This document shows positions 1-8,604 of a DNA stretch of 64,000 nucleotides, one piece after another. How positions within the stretch are numbered: the first letter of the stretch is position 1; every line of letters begins with the position of its first letter. The notes beneath the pieces are model-generated. The model was not told the DNA's origin, made no database searches, and saw only the letters and a list, made by a program, of their open reading frames with translations. A program made the translations under genes and the position numbers. The stretch comes from Nodosilinea sp. P-1105 (GTDB taxonomy: Bacteria; Cyanobacteriota; Cyanobacteriia; Phormidesmidales; Phormidesmidaceae): contig NZ_SMDQ01000009.1 of NCBI RefSeq assembly GCF_012911975.1, positions 62,001 through 126,000 on the forward strand, written 5' to 3'.

Positions 1-156
1 GAGAAACAACAAAGGTGAGAAACAACAAAGCCCCACAGACGCCAAACGGCGCTATGGGGCCAAAAGCACGCCAAATTAATCAATCAGGGGCTCTATACCA
101 AGTCCAGCTCGGGATCTGGTGTTTTCCCATAGGTAGAACGCCAGGTCTGGACTTGG
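1..156. repeat. Tandem repeat and two hairpins downstream of psaK
   Basis: The first 32 bases are two copies of GAGAAACAACAAAG. A hairpin follows, with GCCCCA at 30-35 against TGGGGC at 55-60 and an inner GCC/GGC pair. A second inverted repeat pairs CCAAGTCCAG (98-107) with CTGGACTTGG (147-156), just beyond the psaK stop. The second could serve as the psaK terminator, but it has no U-tract. No gene is supported here. Confidence 0.45.
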
Positions 157-163
157 ATTGGGT

Positions 164-424
164 CTATAACGCCCCCAGATTAGCCAGGCCCAAAATCACT
201 CCAGCCCCGATCAAGTGACCAAAGCTGGCCGTCCCCAGCACCGCTGGTAGCCCAAAGCCGCCAAATAGCTGCGGGGAGGGCATAGCTGGCTCAGCACTGG
301 GGTACTTGATGGTCAGCTTGCCAAAGGCGATCGCCAAAATGTTGCACACAATCATTACCACCGCCACCTTAGGACTCCAGGTTAAGGTGTTGGGTACTGC
401 CGCTAAAACAGGTAGAAATGCCAA
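164..424 (-). CDS. psaK: Photosystem I reaction centre subunit PsaK
   Basis: PsaK is a small two-helix subunit at the edge of photosystem I in the thylakoid membrane, where it helps bind light-harvesting partners. The 86-residue product has transmembrane segments at about 19-36 and 60-82, and the family signature NILAIAFGKLTIKYPSAEP and SFGHLIGAGVILGLAN. An upstream ATG at 499 would add 25 residues not typical of the family. I prefer the TTG at 424-422, which follows a GGAGG Shine-Dalgarno by 7 bases and gives the usual PsaK length. The gene stands alone on the minus strand. Confidence 0.9.
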   Translation of the reverse strand: MAFLPVLAAVPNTLTWSPKVAVVMIVCNILAIAFGKLTIKYPSAEPAMPSPQLFGGFGLPAVLGTASFGHLIGAGVILGLANLGAL

Positions 425-467
425 AATACAGCCTCCAAGAACGCACAAAAACGCAATGTCATGGGCG

Positions 468-499
468 CGTCCCGCTGGGGCACCGTCCCGCTGGGGCAC
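468..499. repeat. Two tandem 16-bp copies upstream of psaK
   Basis: CGTCCCGCTGGGGCAC occurs twice in direct succession (468-483, 484-499). It lies in what would be the psaK 5' untranslated region if the TTG start is right. This supports the view that the upstream in-frame residues are not part of the protein. Confidence 0.6.
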
Positions 500-621
500 A
501 GCCCATACTAGGCTTACTCTTCCATGAGCCCAGGGCTCTGAGGGATTAGCTGTTGCAAGACTTTACAATTTGAACAGAGCTTAGGGACGTGCAGGAAAAT
601 AAACTACCCGCTGATCGGGCC

Positions 622-666
622 TCGACTTCGCTCAGCCCTCGATCCCTGAAGGTTGAGCGAAGTCGA
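622..666. repeat. Inverted repeat, 16-bp arms
   Basis: TCGACTTCGCTCAGCC (622-637) pairs with GGTTGAGCGAAGTCGA (651-666) with one mismatch and a 13-base loop. This resembles a palindrome dispersed in many cyanobacterial genomes. It lies between divergent psaK and the 753-1226 gene, a stretch (425-752) otherwise holding only their promoters. Confidence 0.7.
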
Positions 667-752
667 AACCTGGCCACTGGGTACACTATTAACCCGCAGA
701 TCCCTTACTTCCTCCATTGGCCAGTGCTCAATAGGAAGTATTTGATCTGACA

Positions 753-1226
753 ATGCTGTTGTTAGCGTACATCGTCAGCGAGGATAAACCAGACCTTATG
801 GAACGAGGATTGATGTGGTTGCCCCTGCTAGGTACTTTTATCTGGTTAGCCTGGGCGGGCTGGCGCGAGTACCAAAAGCTACAGGCCTATGAGGCCTGGG
901 CTGCCGATTTTGACCGGGGCAAGTACGACATTCGGGCCGTATTGGCCCAGTCTGGGGCTACCCTGGTCTGGGGGCAGCCTACCCCCCAAGGACCGATTAA
1001 TCTACAATCCGTTGATCTACATGACGTAGACACCATTCAAGTGCAGGTGAATCGTCAACCACTTCCCCCCAAGACCCTGGTTAAACGGGGACAAGCCATT
1101 GAATTAGTCTTACTTCTGGCCAACGGTTCAGACTATCGAATTCCCTTTATTGACTGTGATATGGCGAATCAATGGGAAAAAGCGTTGCAGGAATCGCTAC
1201 AAACGCTAAAATCGGCATCAACCTAG
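753..1226 (+). CDS. Conserved membrane-anchored protein of unknown function upstream of ftsQ
   Basis: The product has 157 residues. One hydrophobic segment at about residues 20-37 (LMWLPLLGTFIWLAWAGW) is followed by a soluble domain of about 115 residues that looks beta-rich. I recognise no catalytic motif. It ends 38 bases before the ftsQ start on the same strand, so it may be cotranscribed with the division genes. A later ATG at 798 (MERGLMW) would remove 15 residues before the membrane segment and is equally possible. A role in envelope or division is suggested only by position. Confidence 0.7.
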   Translation: MLLLAYIVSEDKPDLMERGLMWLPLLGTFIWLAWAGWREYQKLQAYEAWAADFDRGKYDIRAVLAQSGATLVWGQPTPQGPINLQSVDLHDVDTIQVQVNRQPLPPKTLVKRGQAIELVLLLANGSDYRIPFIDCDMANQWEKALQESLQTLKSAST

Positions 1227-1264
1227 GCCCAGTCTGGGATACATGGGCTAACCTGGACGTTGCT

Positions 1265-2116
1265 ATGACTGATGTTTCTCCCGTTTCCCGTAGCCAGCTT
1301 CAGTCTCGTAGAAAAACCCTACGACGACAGCGACGGCTGACCATTAGCCAAGCCCTGTGGCGGTTTATGGCCATGGCTGGGTTGACGACAGCCATGTTTT
1401 GGGGGGCAACTCGCCCCGTGTGGTTAATTTATGGCCCAGATCAAATCATTGTCACCGGCAACGAACTACTGAGTAGCACCCTGATTCAGGATCTTGTCCC
1501 CCTTGACTATCCCCAACCCCTGCTCAAGGTAGAGCCAGAGGTTTTGGCTCAGCAACTGCGCGATCGCGCCCCTGTGACCGCCGTCGAGGTTACTCGTCAA
1601 CTGCTGCCCCCACGACTTAAGGTACAGGTGCAAGAGCGATTGCCCGTGGCCCTGGTCGAGCCTCCCCCCCGCCAAGACAACACCATCGACATTCAGTACC
1701 TGCAAGCCGGATTCTTAGATGCTGAAGGGGCTTGGATGCCTAGGTCCAGCGTTGTCCTAGGGGAGAATGCATCCCCGTTGCCGACCCTGCGGCTGCGGGG
1801 GGTGCAAGCCCAATACCAACGGTACTGGCCCCAAATTTATACCACTATCCGCCAGAGCCCGGTGGCGATTCAGGAAATTGACTGGCAAGACCCGAGCAAC
1901 CTGGTCCTACAGACAGAACTGGGGGTGGTTTATCTGGGGCCGTACACCCCAGAGCTAGAGCAGCAGCTAGCTACTCTGGACAAAATGCGCAATTTGCCTA
2001 ACCAACTGGGTACCGAGGATGTCGCCCATATCGATCTAACGATACCTACGGCTCCCACCATTTCTATCATTGAAGGAACTGGAAACCTATCTGCTGATCC
2101 TAGTCAGGTTCCGTAA
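1265..2116 (+). CDS. ftsQ: Cell division protein FtsQ
   Basis: FtsQ is a bitopic divisome protein linking cytoplasmic FtsZ-ring assembly to septal wall synthesis. The 283-residue product has a basic cytoplasmic N-terminus, one transmembrane helix at about 33-55, then a POTRA-like domain starting near IIVTGNELL and the FtsQ beta region. The ATG at 1265 was chosen because the extra 31 residues of the longer frame overlap the upstream gene and resemble no FtsQ N-terminus. It is followed by ftsZ and thiD on the same strand; ftsQ-ftsZ is the classic cyanobacterial order. Confidence 0.9.
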   Translation: MTDVSPVSRSQLQSRRKTLRRQRRLTISQALWRFMAMAGLTTAMFWGATRPVWLIYGPDQIIVTGNELLSSTLIQDLVPLDYPQPLLKVEPEVLAQQLRDRAPVTAVEVTRQLLPPRLKVQVQERLPVALVEPPPRQDNTIDIQYLQAGFLDAEGAWMPRSSVVLGENASPLPTLRLRGVQAQYQRYWPQIYTTIRQSPVAIQEIDWQDPSNLVLQTELGVVYLGPYTPELEQQLATLDKMRNLPNQLGTEDVAHIDLTIPTAPTISIIEGTGNLSADPSQVP

Positions 2117-2310
2117 CTCTTCGTCACCATGACAGGGTTGCCTCGGGCAGCGGTACAGTAGGTCAATACCCTGAATTTGTTTCTTAGGGGGCTTTGGGGG
2201 GCTCTGGCCCATGGACGGTGACTGACCGGGTATCCCCAGGCAGAATCCTGGAATCTGGACTGAGGTCCTAGAAGGAAATCTCTGCTGCTCAACTTAAGGA
2301 AGGATTTTGC

Positions 2311-2339
2311 TTGTCAAAGGGTTGATTTCGACTTATTTT
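2311..2339 (+). promoter_or_regulatory. Possible ftsZ promoter in the 363-bp ftsQ-ftsZ spacer
   Basis: The spacer 2117-2479 is GC-rich at first and AT-rich from about 2300. TTGTCA (2311-2316) and TATTTT (2334-2339) are separated by 17 bases and fit a sigma-70 promoter, with a long leader of about 135 bases before the ftsZ ATG. No Shine-Dalgarno precedes that ATG. No other gene is visible in the spacer. Confidence 0.3.
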
Positions 2340-2479
2340 ATTGGCTTCAGGCTAAATTTGAGGAATTTATCATCCTGTTTGGTGTTTTCCACTGAAGTAA
2401 TCTATAGTTGTCTAAAATCGGCCAGAGTTTAGAGTTTTAGGGCTAGGTGCTATTTTCGTTTTATTGAATTTGATATACT

Positions 2480-3793
2480 ATGGCCTCCGAATCCATGCTT
2501 CCCGATGACCGACCGGATGATGGCTTCAACCACGATCATTCTTCGTCCCCCGTGTCAGATTTCCGTTTATCGGTCGACGCTATGCCCAATTCCGCTGCTC
2601 AGTCTAACCCGTTCACCCCGGATGGGCTCAATCACAGCCAACCCCACGATGCCAGATCTATGCCCGGAGAAGCGCTGAACCACAACAATACCTTGCCCAG
2701 TAGCGTTGCCCGTATCAAGGTGATTGGCGTTGGCGGCGGTGGCTGTAATGCTGTCAATCGAATGATTAGCAGTGGCCTATCAGGTATCGAGTTTTGGTCC
2801 GTGAATACGGACGCTCAGGCCTTAGATAGTTCCACCATCACCAATAGTCTGCACATTGGCCAAAAGCTGACTCGGGGGCTGGGGGCGGGCGGGAACCCAG
2901 CCATTGGCCAAAAGGCGGCTGAAGAGTCCCGAGAAGAAATTGCGGCATCCTTGGAAGAGTCAGATTTGGTGTTTATTACCGCTGGCATGGGGGGGGGTAC
3001 AGGCACTGGTGCAGCCCCAATTGTGGCTGAGGTAGCTAAAGAAGCGGGAGCTCTAACTGTAGGGGTTGTCACTCGGCCCTTTACCTTTGAAGGTCGCCGC
3101 CGAATGAACCAGGCGGACGAAGGGATTGCGGCCTTGCAAGGGCGAGTGGATACCTTAATTGTGATCCCCAACGACAAGCTGTTGTCGGTGATTTCAGAGC
3201 AGACCCCGGTGCAAGAGGCCTTCCGCACCGCTGATGACATTTTGCGTCAGGGGGTCCAGGGTATTTCTGACATCATTACCATCCCCGGTCTGGTAAATGT
3301 GGACTTTGCTGACGTGCGGGCGATCATGGCGGATGCGGGGACGGCTTTGATGGGGATTGGGGTTGGTTCTGGCAAATCTCGGGCTCGGGAAGCCGCGATC
3401 GCAGCGATTTCCTCTCCCCTGCTTGAAGCCTCCATTGATGGCGCATCAGGAGCGGTGTTTAACGTAACGGGCGGCAGTGATTTGACCCTGCATGAGGTCA
3501 ATGCCGCCGCCGAAATTATTTACGAAGGGGTAGACCCCAACGCCAACATCATCTTTGGGGCGGTAATTGATGAGCGGCTGCAAGGGGAAGTGCGGATTAC
3601 GGTAATTGCCACTGGGTTTAATACCCAGTCCGGGGCTCAGCCCGCCCTAGAGGCTGAACGGGTCACGCCCTTTAAGCGCAACCTGTCTGCCCCGCCCATT
3701 TCTCCTCCGACCGGTGGTAGCGGCTCAGGAGGGCTGGGCAGCGGCCTCGATATTCCTGAGTTTTTGCAGCGCCGTCGGCCCAATAACCGCTAA
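2480..3793 (+). CDS. ftsZ: Cell division GTPase FtsZ
   Basis: FtsZ is the tubulin homologue that polymerises into the cytokinetic ring. In 437 residues it shows an N-terminal extension of about 76 residues typical of cyanobacterial FtsZ. The GTPase core starts at [18 protein letters not shown] (about 78-95). The tubulin signature GGGTGTG lies at 171-177 and the T7-loop NVDFADV at about 273-279. A Gly/Ser-rich linker is followed by the conserved C-terminal tail [11 protein letters not shown], the docking peptide for membrane and regulator partners. thiD starts 2 bases after the stop. Confidence 0.98.
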   Translation: MASESMLPDDRPDDGFNHDHSSSPVSDFRLSVDAMPNSAAQSNPFTPDGLNHSQPHDARSMPGEALNHNNTLPSSVARIKVIGVGGGGCNAVNRMISSGLSGIEFWSVNTDAQALDSSTITNSLHIGQKLTRGLGAGGNPAIGQKAAEESREEIAASLEESDLVFITAGMGGGTGTGAAPIVAEVAKEAGALTVGVVTRPFTFEGRRRMNQADEGIAALQGRVDTLIVIPNDKLLSVISEQTPVQEAFRTADDILRQGVQGISDIITIPGLVNVDFADVRAIMADAGTALMGIGVGSGKSRAREAAIAAISSPLLEASIDGASGAVFNVTGGSDLTLHEVNAAAEIIYEGVDPNANIIFGAVIDERLQGEVRITVIATGFNTQSGAQPALEAERVTPFKRNLSAPPISPPTGGSGSGGLGSGLDIPEFLQRRRPNNR

Positions 3794-3795
3794 CG

Positions 3796-4611
3796 ATGAC
3801 GATGGCCCCTGTTTCGCCGCCCATAGCCCTCACCATTGCTGGTTCTGACAGTGGCGGTGGGGCTGGTATTCAAGCCGATTTGCGCACTTTTGCCTTTCAC
3901 CAGGTCCATGGCACCAGTGCTTTAACCTGCATCACGGCCCAAAACACGGTGGGGGTTGATCGGGTGGATGCTTTGCCCGCGGCGGCGGTGACGGCCCAAA
4001 TTCAGGCGGTGGTCAGCGACATGGGGGTGCAGGGCATTAAAACGGGCATGTTGCTGAATCAGGAGATTATCCAGGCGGTGACTGACACCCTCAAGCAACT
4101 GTCGGATCGCCCGGCTGTGGTGGTCGATCCAGTGATGGTATCGCGCACCGGGGTACAGTTGATTGACGATACAGCGATCGCCACCTTAACCCAACGGCTC
4201 ATTCCCCTGGCCACTATCCTCACCCCTAACCGCTATGAAGCCCAGTTGCTGAGCGGATTCATGATCGAAACTTTGGCGGACATGGAAGCGGCCGCCCGTA
4301 AAATCTATCAACTTGGCCCCCAGGCGGTGTTGGTCAAAGGGGGTGGCATGGCCGATGACCTGCGCGGGGTCGATGTTTGGTTTGATGGTAAAACCACTCA
4401 AGTGCTGCGCACCACCACCGTCGATACCAGCGACACCCATGGCACCGGCTGCACCCTCTCCGCTGCGATCGCCGCTAATCTGGCCCAGGGTAAGGATAAC
4501 TGGACCGCCGTGCAACAGGCCAAGGATTATGTCACCACTGCCCTGCAGCATGCGCTGCGGATTGGCCAAGGGCAGGGACCAGTGGGGCACTTTTTCCCGC
4601 TGCTGCGCTAG
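3796..4611 (+). CDS. thiD: Hydroxymethylpyrimidine/phosphomethylpyrimidine kinase ThiD
   Basis: ThiD phosphorylates HMP and then HMP-P to make HMP-PP, the pyrimidine half of thiamine. The 271-residue ribokinase-fold protein has substrate-site motif GSDSGGGAGIQAD near residues 16-28, the stretch PVMVSRTG, and the C-terminal anion-hole and catalytic-base motif DTHGTGCTLSAAIAAN near 213-228. It begins 2 bases after ftsZ, so it is almost certainly cotranscribed. ATGs at 3796 and 3802 are both possible. Confidence 0.95.
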   Translation: MTMAPVSPPIALTIAGSDSGGGAGIQADLRTFAFHQVHGTSALTCITAQNTVGVDRVDALPAAAVTAQIQAVVSDMGVQGIKTGMLLNQEIIQAVTDTLKQLSDRPAVVVDPVMVSRTGVQLIDDTAIATLTQRLIPLATILTPNRYEAQLLSGFMIETLADMEAAARKIYQLGPQAVLVKGGGMADDLRGVDVWFDGKTTQVLRTTTVDTSDTHGTGCTLSAAIAANLAQGKDNWTAVQQAKDYVTTALQHALRIGQGQGPVGHFFPLLR

Positions 4612-4652
4612 TATCGGGTAGCAGGGTTTGACCGGACAGCCGCCAGACAGAA

Positions 4653-5186
4653 TTACACCTGATCGCGATCGCTGGGCCAAAAAGACTCCCAGTCTGGACA
4701 GGATTGCTCCTCCGCTGGCCCAAACGGGTGCATGGCGCAGACCAGGGTGTTCCCCCCATGGGTCTGCCCATAGAAATGGCGGCATCCCACACAGGCCGGA
4801 TAATTTTGTAAAATTGGCTCCACCGTACTGTTCAGCGGGGCCGATACCTCTTCTAACCATTGATCCAACCCCGCCAGCCCAACCACCAGTGGTTCTAGGA
4901 CCTCATCAAGGTGATCAACCATTTGGTTGACCTGACGCTGCAAAGAAACCTCCAGGGGCTCGATGGTCCGGTTCAACTCATCGACCAGGCGATCGATCTC
5001 TGGATCAAGCGCCTCTTGCACCTGTTCAGCCCACTGATCGGTGGTGTCTAGCAAGCTGTCAGAGGCATCTGCCAGGCGATCGTTAACCTCCTCAAGCCAG
5101 CGCTCTGCGTCCTGGGTCATCTGCTGGCTGACATCCTGCACTATGCTGCCAAAGGCATTGAATAACTGCTTGGGCCAATCATCCAT
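4653..5186 (-). CDS. Cyanobacterial protein with C-terminal cysteine cluster, function unknown
   Basis: The 177 residues fall in two parts. Residues 1 to about 125 are acidic amphipathic helix with likely coiled coil (QQMTQDAERWLEEVNDRL, LEVSLQRQVNQMVDHLDE). The C-terminal segment contains CVGCRHF, then LVCAMHP, then SCPDWE. Four cysteines (CxxC-x13-C-x12-C) could bind zinc or an iron-sulfur cluster. It lies 3 bases downstream of the phasin-like gene and converges with thiD. I know similar uncharacterised cyanobacterial proteins but no proven role. Confidence 0.75.
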   Translation of the reverse strand: MDDWPKQLFNAFGSIVQDVSQQMTQDAERWLEEVNDRLADASDSLLDTTDQWAEQVQEALDPEIDRLVDELNRTIEPLEVSLQRQVNQMVDHLDEVLEPLVVGLAGLDQWLEEVSAPLNSTVEPILQNYPACVGCRHFYGQTHGGNTLVCAMHPFGPAEEQSCPDWESFWPSDRDQV

Positions 5187-5189
5187 GGG

Positions 5190-5570
5190 TTAAAGGCTCG
5201 ACTTTCGCTTCAAGGTTTCTAACTCTTGCCGCAAGGCCTCCACCTGCTGCCTCAGGGCTGCGGCCTGTTCTGCTTCAGTAGGGGAGACAGTCGCAGGGGT
5301 ACCCTCAGGGTCATCATCCAAAATTTCAATTCGCCGGGGCTCAGAGGGTTGGGAGGGCGGTGCGGCCTCCTGGGCACGATTCACCATCTCATTGACCAGC
5401 CGCTGAGCTTCCTCGGCCGTCAGCTCGCCCCGTTCTACTAACTCATTCATCAGGGTCTGAGTTTGTTGCCGCACATCCTTTAGGGTATCTCCAGCCTTTT
5501 CCCCGGCATAGGAAGCCACCCCTACCCCTAGATAGAAAGCCTTTTTAACCACATCTCCGAATCCAGCCAT
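5190..5570 (-). CDS. Phasin-like small amphipathic protein
   Basis: The 126 residues begin with a short hydrophobic segment (VKKAFYLGVGVASYAGEKA). A helix (LMNELVERGELTAEEAQRL) recalls the phasin/PhaI-type granule proteins. A Pro/acidic linker and a leucine-heptad coiled coil (AALRQQVEALRQELETLKR) end the protein. It could coat polyhydroxyalkanoate granules or bind membranes, but this is a family guess. It forms a two-gene unit with the cysteine-cluster protein downstream. Confidence 0.7.
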   Translation of the reverse strand: MAGFGDVVKKAFYLGVGVASYAGEKAGDTLKDVRQQTQTLMNELVERGELTAEEAQRLVNEMVNRAQEAAPPSQPSEPRRIEILDDDPEGTPATVSPTEAEQAAALRQQVEALRQELETLKRKSSL

Positions 5571-5736
5571 ACGAACCGCCTTCCTGTTGTTCTAGACACA
5601 CTGCCAGCCTAAAAAAGATGCTGGTCAAGAGCCAGGGGCAATGTCACGCTGTCTAATACGGGAAACCCAACCCCCCAAGCGTCTGTGTATTGCCCAGAAG
5701 ACGAGGCACTCAGAAGTGCTTAAAACCCCATTAACT

Positions 5737-5836
5737 AAAAGACCCGGAGTCCACGCCTGTCACAAGCATCCCGTAATGCTGCTACCTTCCGGTCCTGACA
5801 TGATTTGGGCGTTGCGACCGCATGGGTCCGAGTCCC
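5737..5836 (-). ncRNA. ffs: Signal recognition particle 4.5S RNA
   Basis: Read on the minus strand, the stretch contains the hallmark SRP core GTCAGGACCGGAAGGTAGCA: the GTCAGG asymmetric loop, the GGAA tetraloop and the AGCA symmetric loop that bind Ffh. It is flanked by long complementary arms ending in a TTTT run near 5737-5740, and is about 100 nt, the size of the bacterial small SRP RNA. The 5' end near 5836 is set by the pairing arms. A short frame on the opposite strand (5641-5847) is not a gene. Confidence 0.9.
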
Positions 5837-5887
5837 TTATAGTGTAACACTAATCTGAGTAGGCTGAGGTCGCCTAAGATATAACCC

Positions 5888-6051
5888 TAGTGTTCAGTCA
5901 AAAAAATAATGACGGGAGATGTGACTTAGGGTTCACGGTTTAAGGTTTACGGTTTGCGGTATACGGTTCTGCCATTCACCTTGCACCGTATACCGTTCAC
6001 CTTGCACCGCAGACCCGGTTGACCCGTCACTTCTGGCTTGACAGACCACTA
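5888..6051. mobile_element. MITE copy 1, TA target duplication
   Basis: The element is 164 bp including TA duplications at 5888-5889 and 6050-6051. Its left end starts AGTGTTCAGTCAA and its right end, reverse-complemented, reads AGTGGTCTGTCAA. A second matched block (TGACGGG) lies 9 bases further in. The interior is short reiterated motifs (GGTTTACGGTTT, GGTATACGGT with its inverse ACCGTATACC). TA insertion fits IS630/Tc1-mariner-type transposition in trans. It ends 4 bases from the stop of the HTH gene. Related copies are at 25944 and 38957. Confidence 0.75.
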
Positions 6052-6055
6052 GCCT

Positions 6056-6760
6056 TTAGCTCTCCACCGGGCTAACCTTGGCCCGATACAGAAGGCGATC
6101 GCCCTGCTGGTAACCGACATAGCGAATTCGAACCCGTTGCCCTGGGGTAATGGCGGCTCCCATGGGCTGGTGTTGCTGGGGATCGTAGGGGACGTCAGCC
6201 CCGACTGGGCCAATGGCGGTTAACCCCCAGGCTTGCAACAGAGCATCCAGGGGCTTGGTCAGGGGAATCAGCCGAGTAGCTGGAATCGTTGGGTTTTGCT
6301 GGGCGGCATAGATGGCGGTGGGCCACTGGAGTAGCCAGGGTTCGAGCAGGGCGATCGCCTCCCTCTGGACCTGCTGACAAATCTGCTGCGGCTGGGTCTC
6401 CAGCTGGTGCTTCAGCCGTTCATACTCTTGCCGTAGGGTGATGTCTGGCTGCAGGGCCTCAGGGGTTTGAGAGACAGCGCCCTGAGAGACAGGCTGAGCG
6501 GGAGGGGGTGCAGCAGGCCCAGCACCATCGAACTGCACCAGCAACTCTGGAGTCGTTACCCCCAGGGCTTGAGCCAGCCGCTGTACGGAGACTACCCGTA
6601 ACCGCCCCACCTGTCCCTGTCGCAGCAACGTCAGGGTAGAGCGCGATACCCCAGCCGCACGGCTGAGGGCCCGATAGCTGGAGAGCCCGGCCCGTTGCAT
6701 CAATGCCTGTAGGGGCTGGCTGTAGTCGTTAGGTTGTTTTACCCGTTGATCTTCACCCAT
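6056..6760 (-). CDS. HTH protein with GrpE-like C-terminal domain
   Basis: The 234 residues have three parts. An XRE/HTH region at about 15-75 includes SYRALSRAAGVSRSTLTLLRQG and LAQALGVTTPELL. A Pro/Gln-rich linker with coiled coil follows (LRQEYERLKHQLETQPQ). The C-terminal region, YDPQQHQPMG...VRIRYVGYQQGDRLLYRAKVSPV, resembles the beta head of the nucleotide exchange factor GrpE. It sits 20 bases downstream of asnS and is likely cotranscribed. It may be a regulator sensing a chaperone partner; this is inference. The MITE lies directly beyond its stop. Confidence 0.75.
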   Translation of the reverse strand: MGEDQRVKQPNDYSQPLQALMQRAGLSSYRALSRAAGVSRSTLTLLRQGQVGRLRVVSVQRLAQALGVTTPELLVQFDGAGPAAPPPAQPVSQGAVSQTPEALQPDITLRQEYERLKHQLETQPQQICQQVQREAIALLEPWLLQWPTAIYAAQQNPTIPATRLIPLTKPLDALLQAWGLTAIGPVGADVPYDPQQHQPMGAAITPGQRVRIRYVGYQQGDRLLYRAKVSPVES

Positions 6761-6780
6761 GGATGCCCTTAAAACTCCCC

Positions 6781-8166
6781 TTAAAACTCAATGTTGTCTG
6801 GGGTGCGCGGGAAGGGAATCACATCCCGGATGTTGCCCATGCCGGTCATAAACTGCACCAGACGTTCGAATCCGAGGCCAAAGCCAGCGTGGGGGACGGT
6901 GCCAAAGCGGCGTAGATCCAAATACCACCAGTAGGTGGCTGGATCTAGACCTGCTTCTGTAATCCGTCGTTCCAGCACATCCAGGCGCTCTTCCCGCTGG
7001 GAACCGCCGATGATTTCCCCCACCTTTGGGGCGAGTACGTCCATGGCGGCAACGGTTTCGCCGCCCTCATTGAGGCGCATATAAAACGCCTTAATGCCAG
7101 TGGGATAGTCCGTCACAATCACTGGCTTTTTGAACAGGTCCTCGGCCAGGTAGCGTTCGTGCTCAGATTGCAGGTCAATGCCCCACTCTACCGGGAATTC
7201 AAATGGGCGATCGCACTGTTCTAGCAACTTCACGGCCTCAGTGTAAGTAATCCGCTCAAAGGTGTTATTGATGATGTTGTCGGCAGTGGCCAGCACCGAT
7301 TTGTCAATGCGCTGGTTAAAAAAGTCCATATCCTCGGGGCACTGCTCCAGGACAAACTTAAAAATGTATTTCAGGAACGATTCGGCCCAGTCCATGTTGC
7401 CCACCAGATCGCAGAAGGCCATTTCTGGCTCCACCATCCAAAACTCAGCCAGGTGGCGAGAGGTGTTGGAATTTTCCGCCCGGAAGGTAGGCCCAAACGT
7501 GTAGACGTTGGTAAAGGCCATGGCCATGATTTCCGCCTCCAACTGCCCGCTGACGGTCAGGTAGGCCGGTTTGCCAAAGAAGTCCTGGCTGTAGTCAATG
7601 GCCCCAGATGGATCCTGGGGCGGCTTGGCTAGATCGAGGTTAGTGACCGCAAACATTTCCCCCGCCCCCTCACAGTCACTGGCGGTAATAATCGGGGTGT
7701 GTATCCACAAAAAACCCTGCTCTTGAAAGAACTGGTGAATCGCCTGGGCACAGGCATTGCGCACCCGAAAAACGGCTCCCAGGGTATTGGTGCGGGCTCG
7801 CAAATGCCCCAATGTCCTTAAATACTCAAAGGAATGACGTTTTTTTTGCAGCGGATAGGTTTCCCCTTCCGCCGTGCCAAACACCGTAATCGATTGCCCC
7901 TGCAGTTCAACCCGCTGCCCCTTGCCCGGCGATTCCACCAACAGGCCACTGATTTCGACGGATGATCCCGTCGTCAAGTCTTTGACTACAGTCCCATAGC
8001 CATCCATATCAGCGTTGAGGACCACCTGCAGCCCCGCCATAGCCGAGCCATCGTTGATGTCCACAAAGGTGAACCCCTTCGATTCACGCTTTGTCCGGAC
8101 CCAGCCTTTGACGGTAATGACTTGGTCGGGCTCTCCAGTCTGCAAGATCTCTCGAATACGGGCCAT
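6781..8166 (-). CDS. asnS: Asparaginyl-tRNA synthetase
   Basis: AsnS charges tRNA-Asn with asparagine. The 461-residue class IIb enzyme has an N-terminal OB-fold anticodon-binding domain (about 15-105, [21 protein letters not shown]). The catalytic core follows, with class II motif 2 region [21 protein letters not shown] and C-terminal motif 3 [20 protein letters not shown]. The terminal [11 protein letters not shown] is the usual AsnS ending. It leads the asnS-HTH pair. Confidence 0.97.
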   Translation of the reverse strand: MARIREILQTGEPDQVITVKGWVRTKRESKGFTFVDINDGSAMAGLQVVLNADMDGYGTVVKDLTTGSSVEISGLLVESPGKGQRVELQGQSITVFGTAEGETYPLQKKRHSFEYLRTLGHLRARTNTLGAVFRVRNACAQAIHQFFQEQGFLWIHTPIITASDCEGAGEMFAVTNLDLAKPPQDPSGAIDYSQDFFGKPAYLTVSGQLEAEIMAMAFTNVYTFGPTFRAENSNTSRHLAEFWMVEPEMAFCDLVGNMDWAESFLKYIFKFVLEQCPEDMDFFNQRIDKSVLATADNIINNTFERITYTEAVKLLEQCDRPFEFPVEWGIDLQSEHERYLAEDLFKKPVIVTDYPTGIKAFYMRLNEGGETVAAMDVLAPKVGEIIGGSQREERLDVLERRITEAGLDPATYWWYLDLRRFGTVPHAGFGLGFERLVQFMTGMGNIRDVIPFPRTPDNIEF

Positions 8167-8269
8167 AGCGATTGGTCAATGATTATGTACATCAGGCTTG
8201 TAGCTATTTTCACCCATGGCAGACGGATTGGGGAGGACGCATCCCACTTTTGCAGCCCTCACCCTAAAT

Positions 8270-8334
8270 CCCTCTCCCAGAGCGGGAGAGGGACTTTGAA
8301 TCCGGCTCCCCTTCTCCCAAAATGGGAGAAGGGG
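8270..8334. repeat. Double hairpin of a dispersed cyanobacterial repeat
   Basis: Two perfect inverted repeats sit side by side. CCCTCTCCC (8270-8278) pairs with GGGAGAGGG (8284-8292), and CCCCTTCTCCCA (8308-8319) pairs with TGGGAGAAGGGG (8323-8334). They resemble the interspersed CCCTCTCCC-type repeats known from cyanobacteria. This lies in the 698-bp asnS-rqcH spacer (8167-8864), which otherwise holds a candidate small RNA and a third repeat. Confidence 0.75.
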
Positions 8335-8465
8335 CTGGGGGATGTAGAGCTTGCGCTTCCCGAAGGGTGGGCCAACTCGCAAAACTGGGATGCACTCGAT
8401 TGGGGATACATGGACGGGTTAACTCGCCTTGCCCCCTGATCCCTGGAGGCAAAACATAAAGAAAC

Positions 8466-8494
8466 AAAAAAAATCGGCCCGTGTCCGGACCGAT
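8466..8494 (-). terminator. Rho-independent terminator
   Basis: Minus strand: ATCGGTCC (8494-8487), loop GGACAC, GGGCCGAT (8480-8473), then seven T (8472-8466). The stem is eight pairs including one G-T. No protein gene reads into it within 370 bases, so it argues for a short independent transcript. Confidence 0.75.
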
Positions 8495-8598
8495 GCAGGT
8501 AATACTTAAATACCTATGTTGTTCTCTCAATCTGGAAGAAACTGCCTCGAGCTCTGGAAGCTGGGGCGGTTACTTCTGGAGGGCTCTCATCTCCTCCG
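8466..8598 (-). ncRNA. Candidate small RNA, family unknown
   Basis: On the minus strand a -10-like TACAAT (8610-8605) is followed about 7 bases later by a possible start near 8598. A strong intrinsic terminator with a seven-U tract ends near 8466, giving about 133 nt. Inside is a potential stem GGAGG/CCTCC with a 10-base loop. The only reading frame is six codons (MRALQK) with GGAGG just 2 bases from its ATG, too close for normal initiation. No known RNA family is recognised. Confidence 0.4.
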
Positions 8599-8604
8599 TT
8601 TCTC

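Noticed and set aside
2815-3501. Two long minus-strand frames antisense to ftsZ
   Set aside because: They mirror the strongly conserved ftsZ codons and give Ser/Ala/Arg/Pro-rich products with no family likeness. They are shadows of GC-rich coding sequence.
4186-4860. A 224-residue minus-strand frame opposite thiD
   Set aside because: It lies mostly inside thiD, and its Gly/Pro-rich product is unlike any protein I recognise. The opposite strand explains the region fully.
5641-5847. A 68-codon plus-strand frame
   Set aside because: It covers the SRP RNA gene on the opposite strand, whose conserved core is unmistakable.
8122-8530. Three overlapping short frames near the asnS start
   Set aside because: They run through hairpin repeats and, on the minus strand, through the intrinsic terminator.
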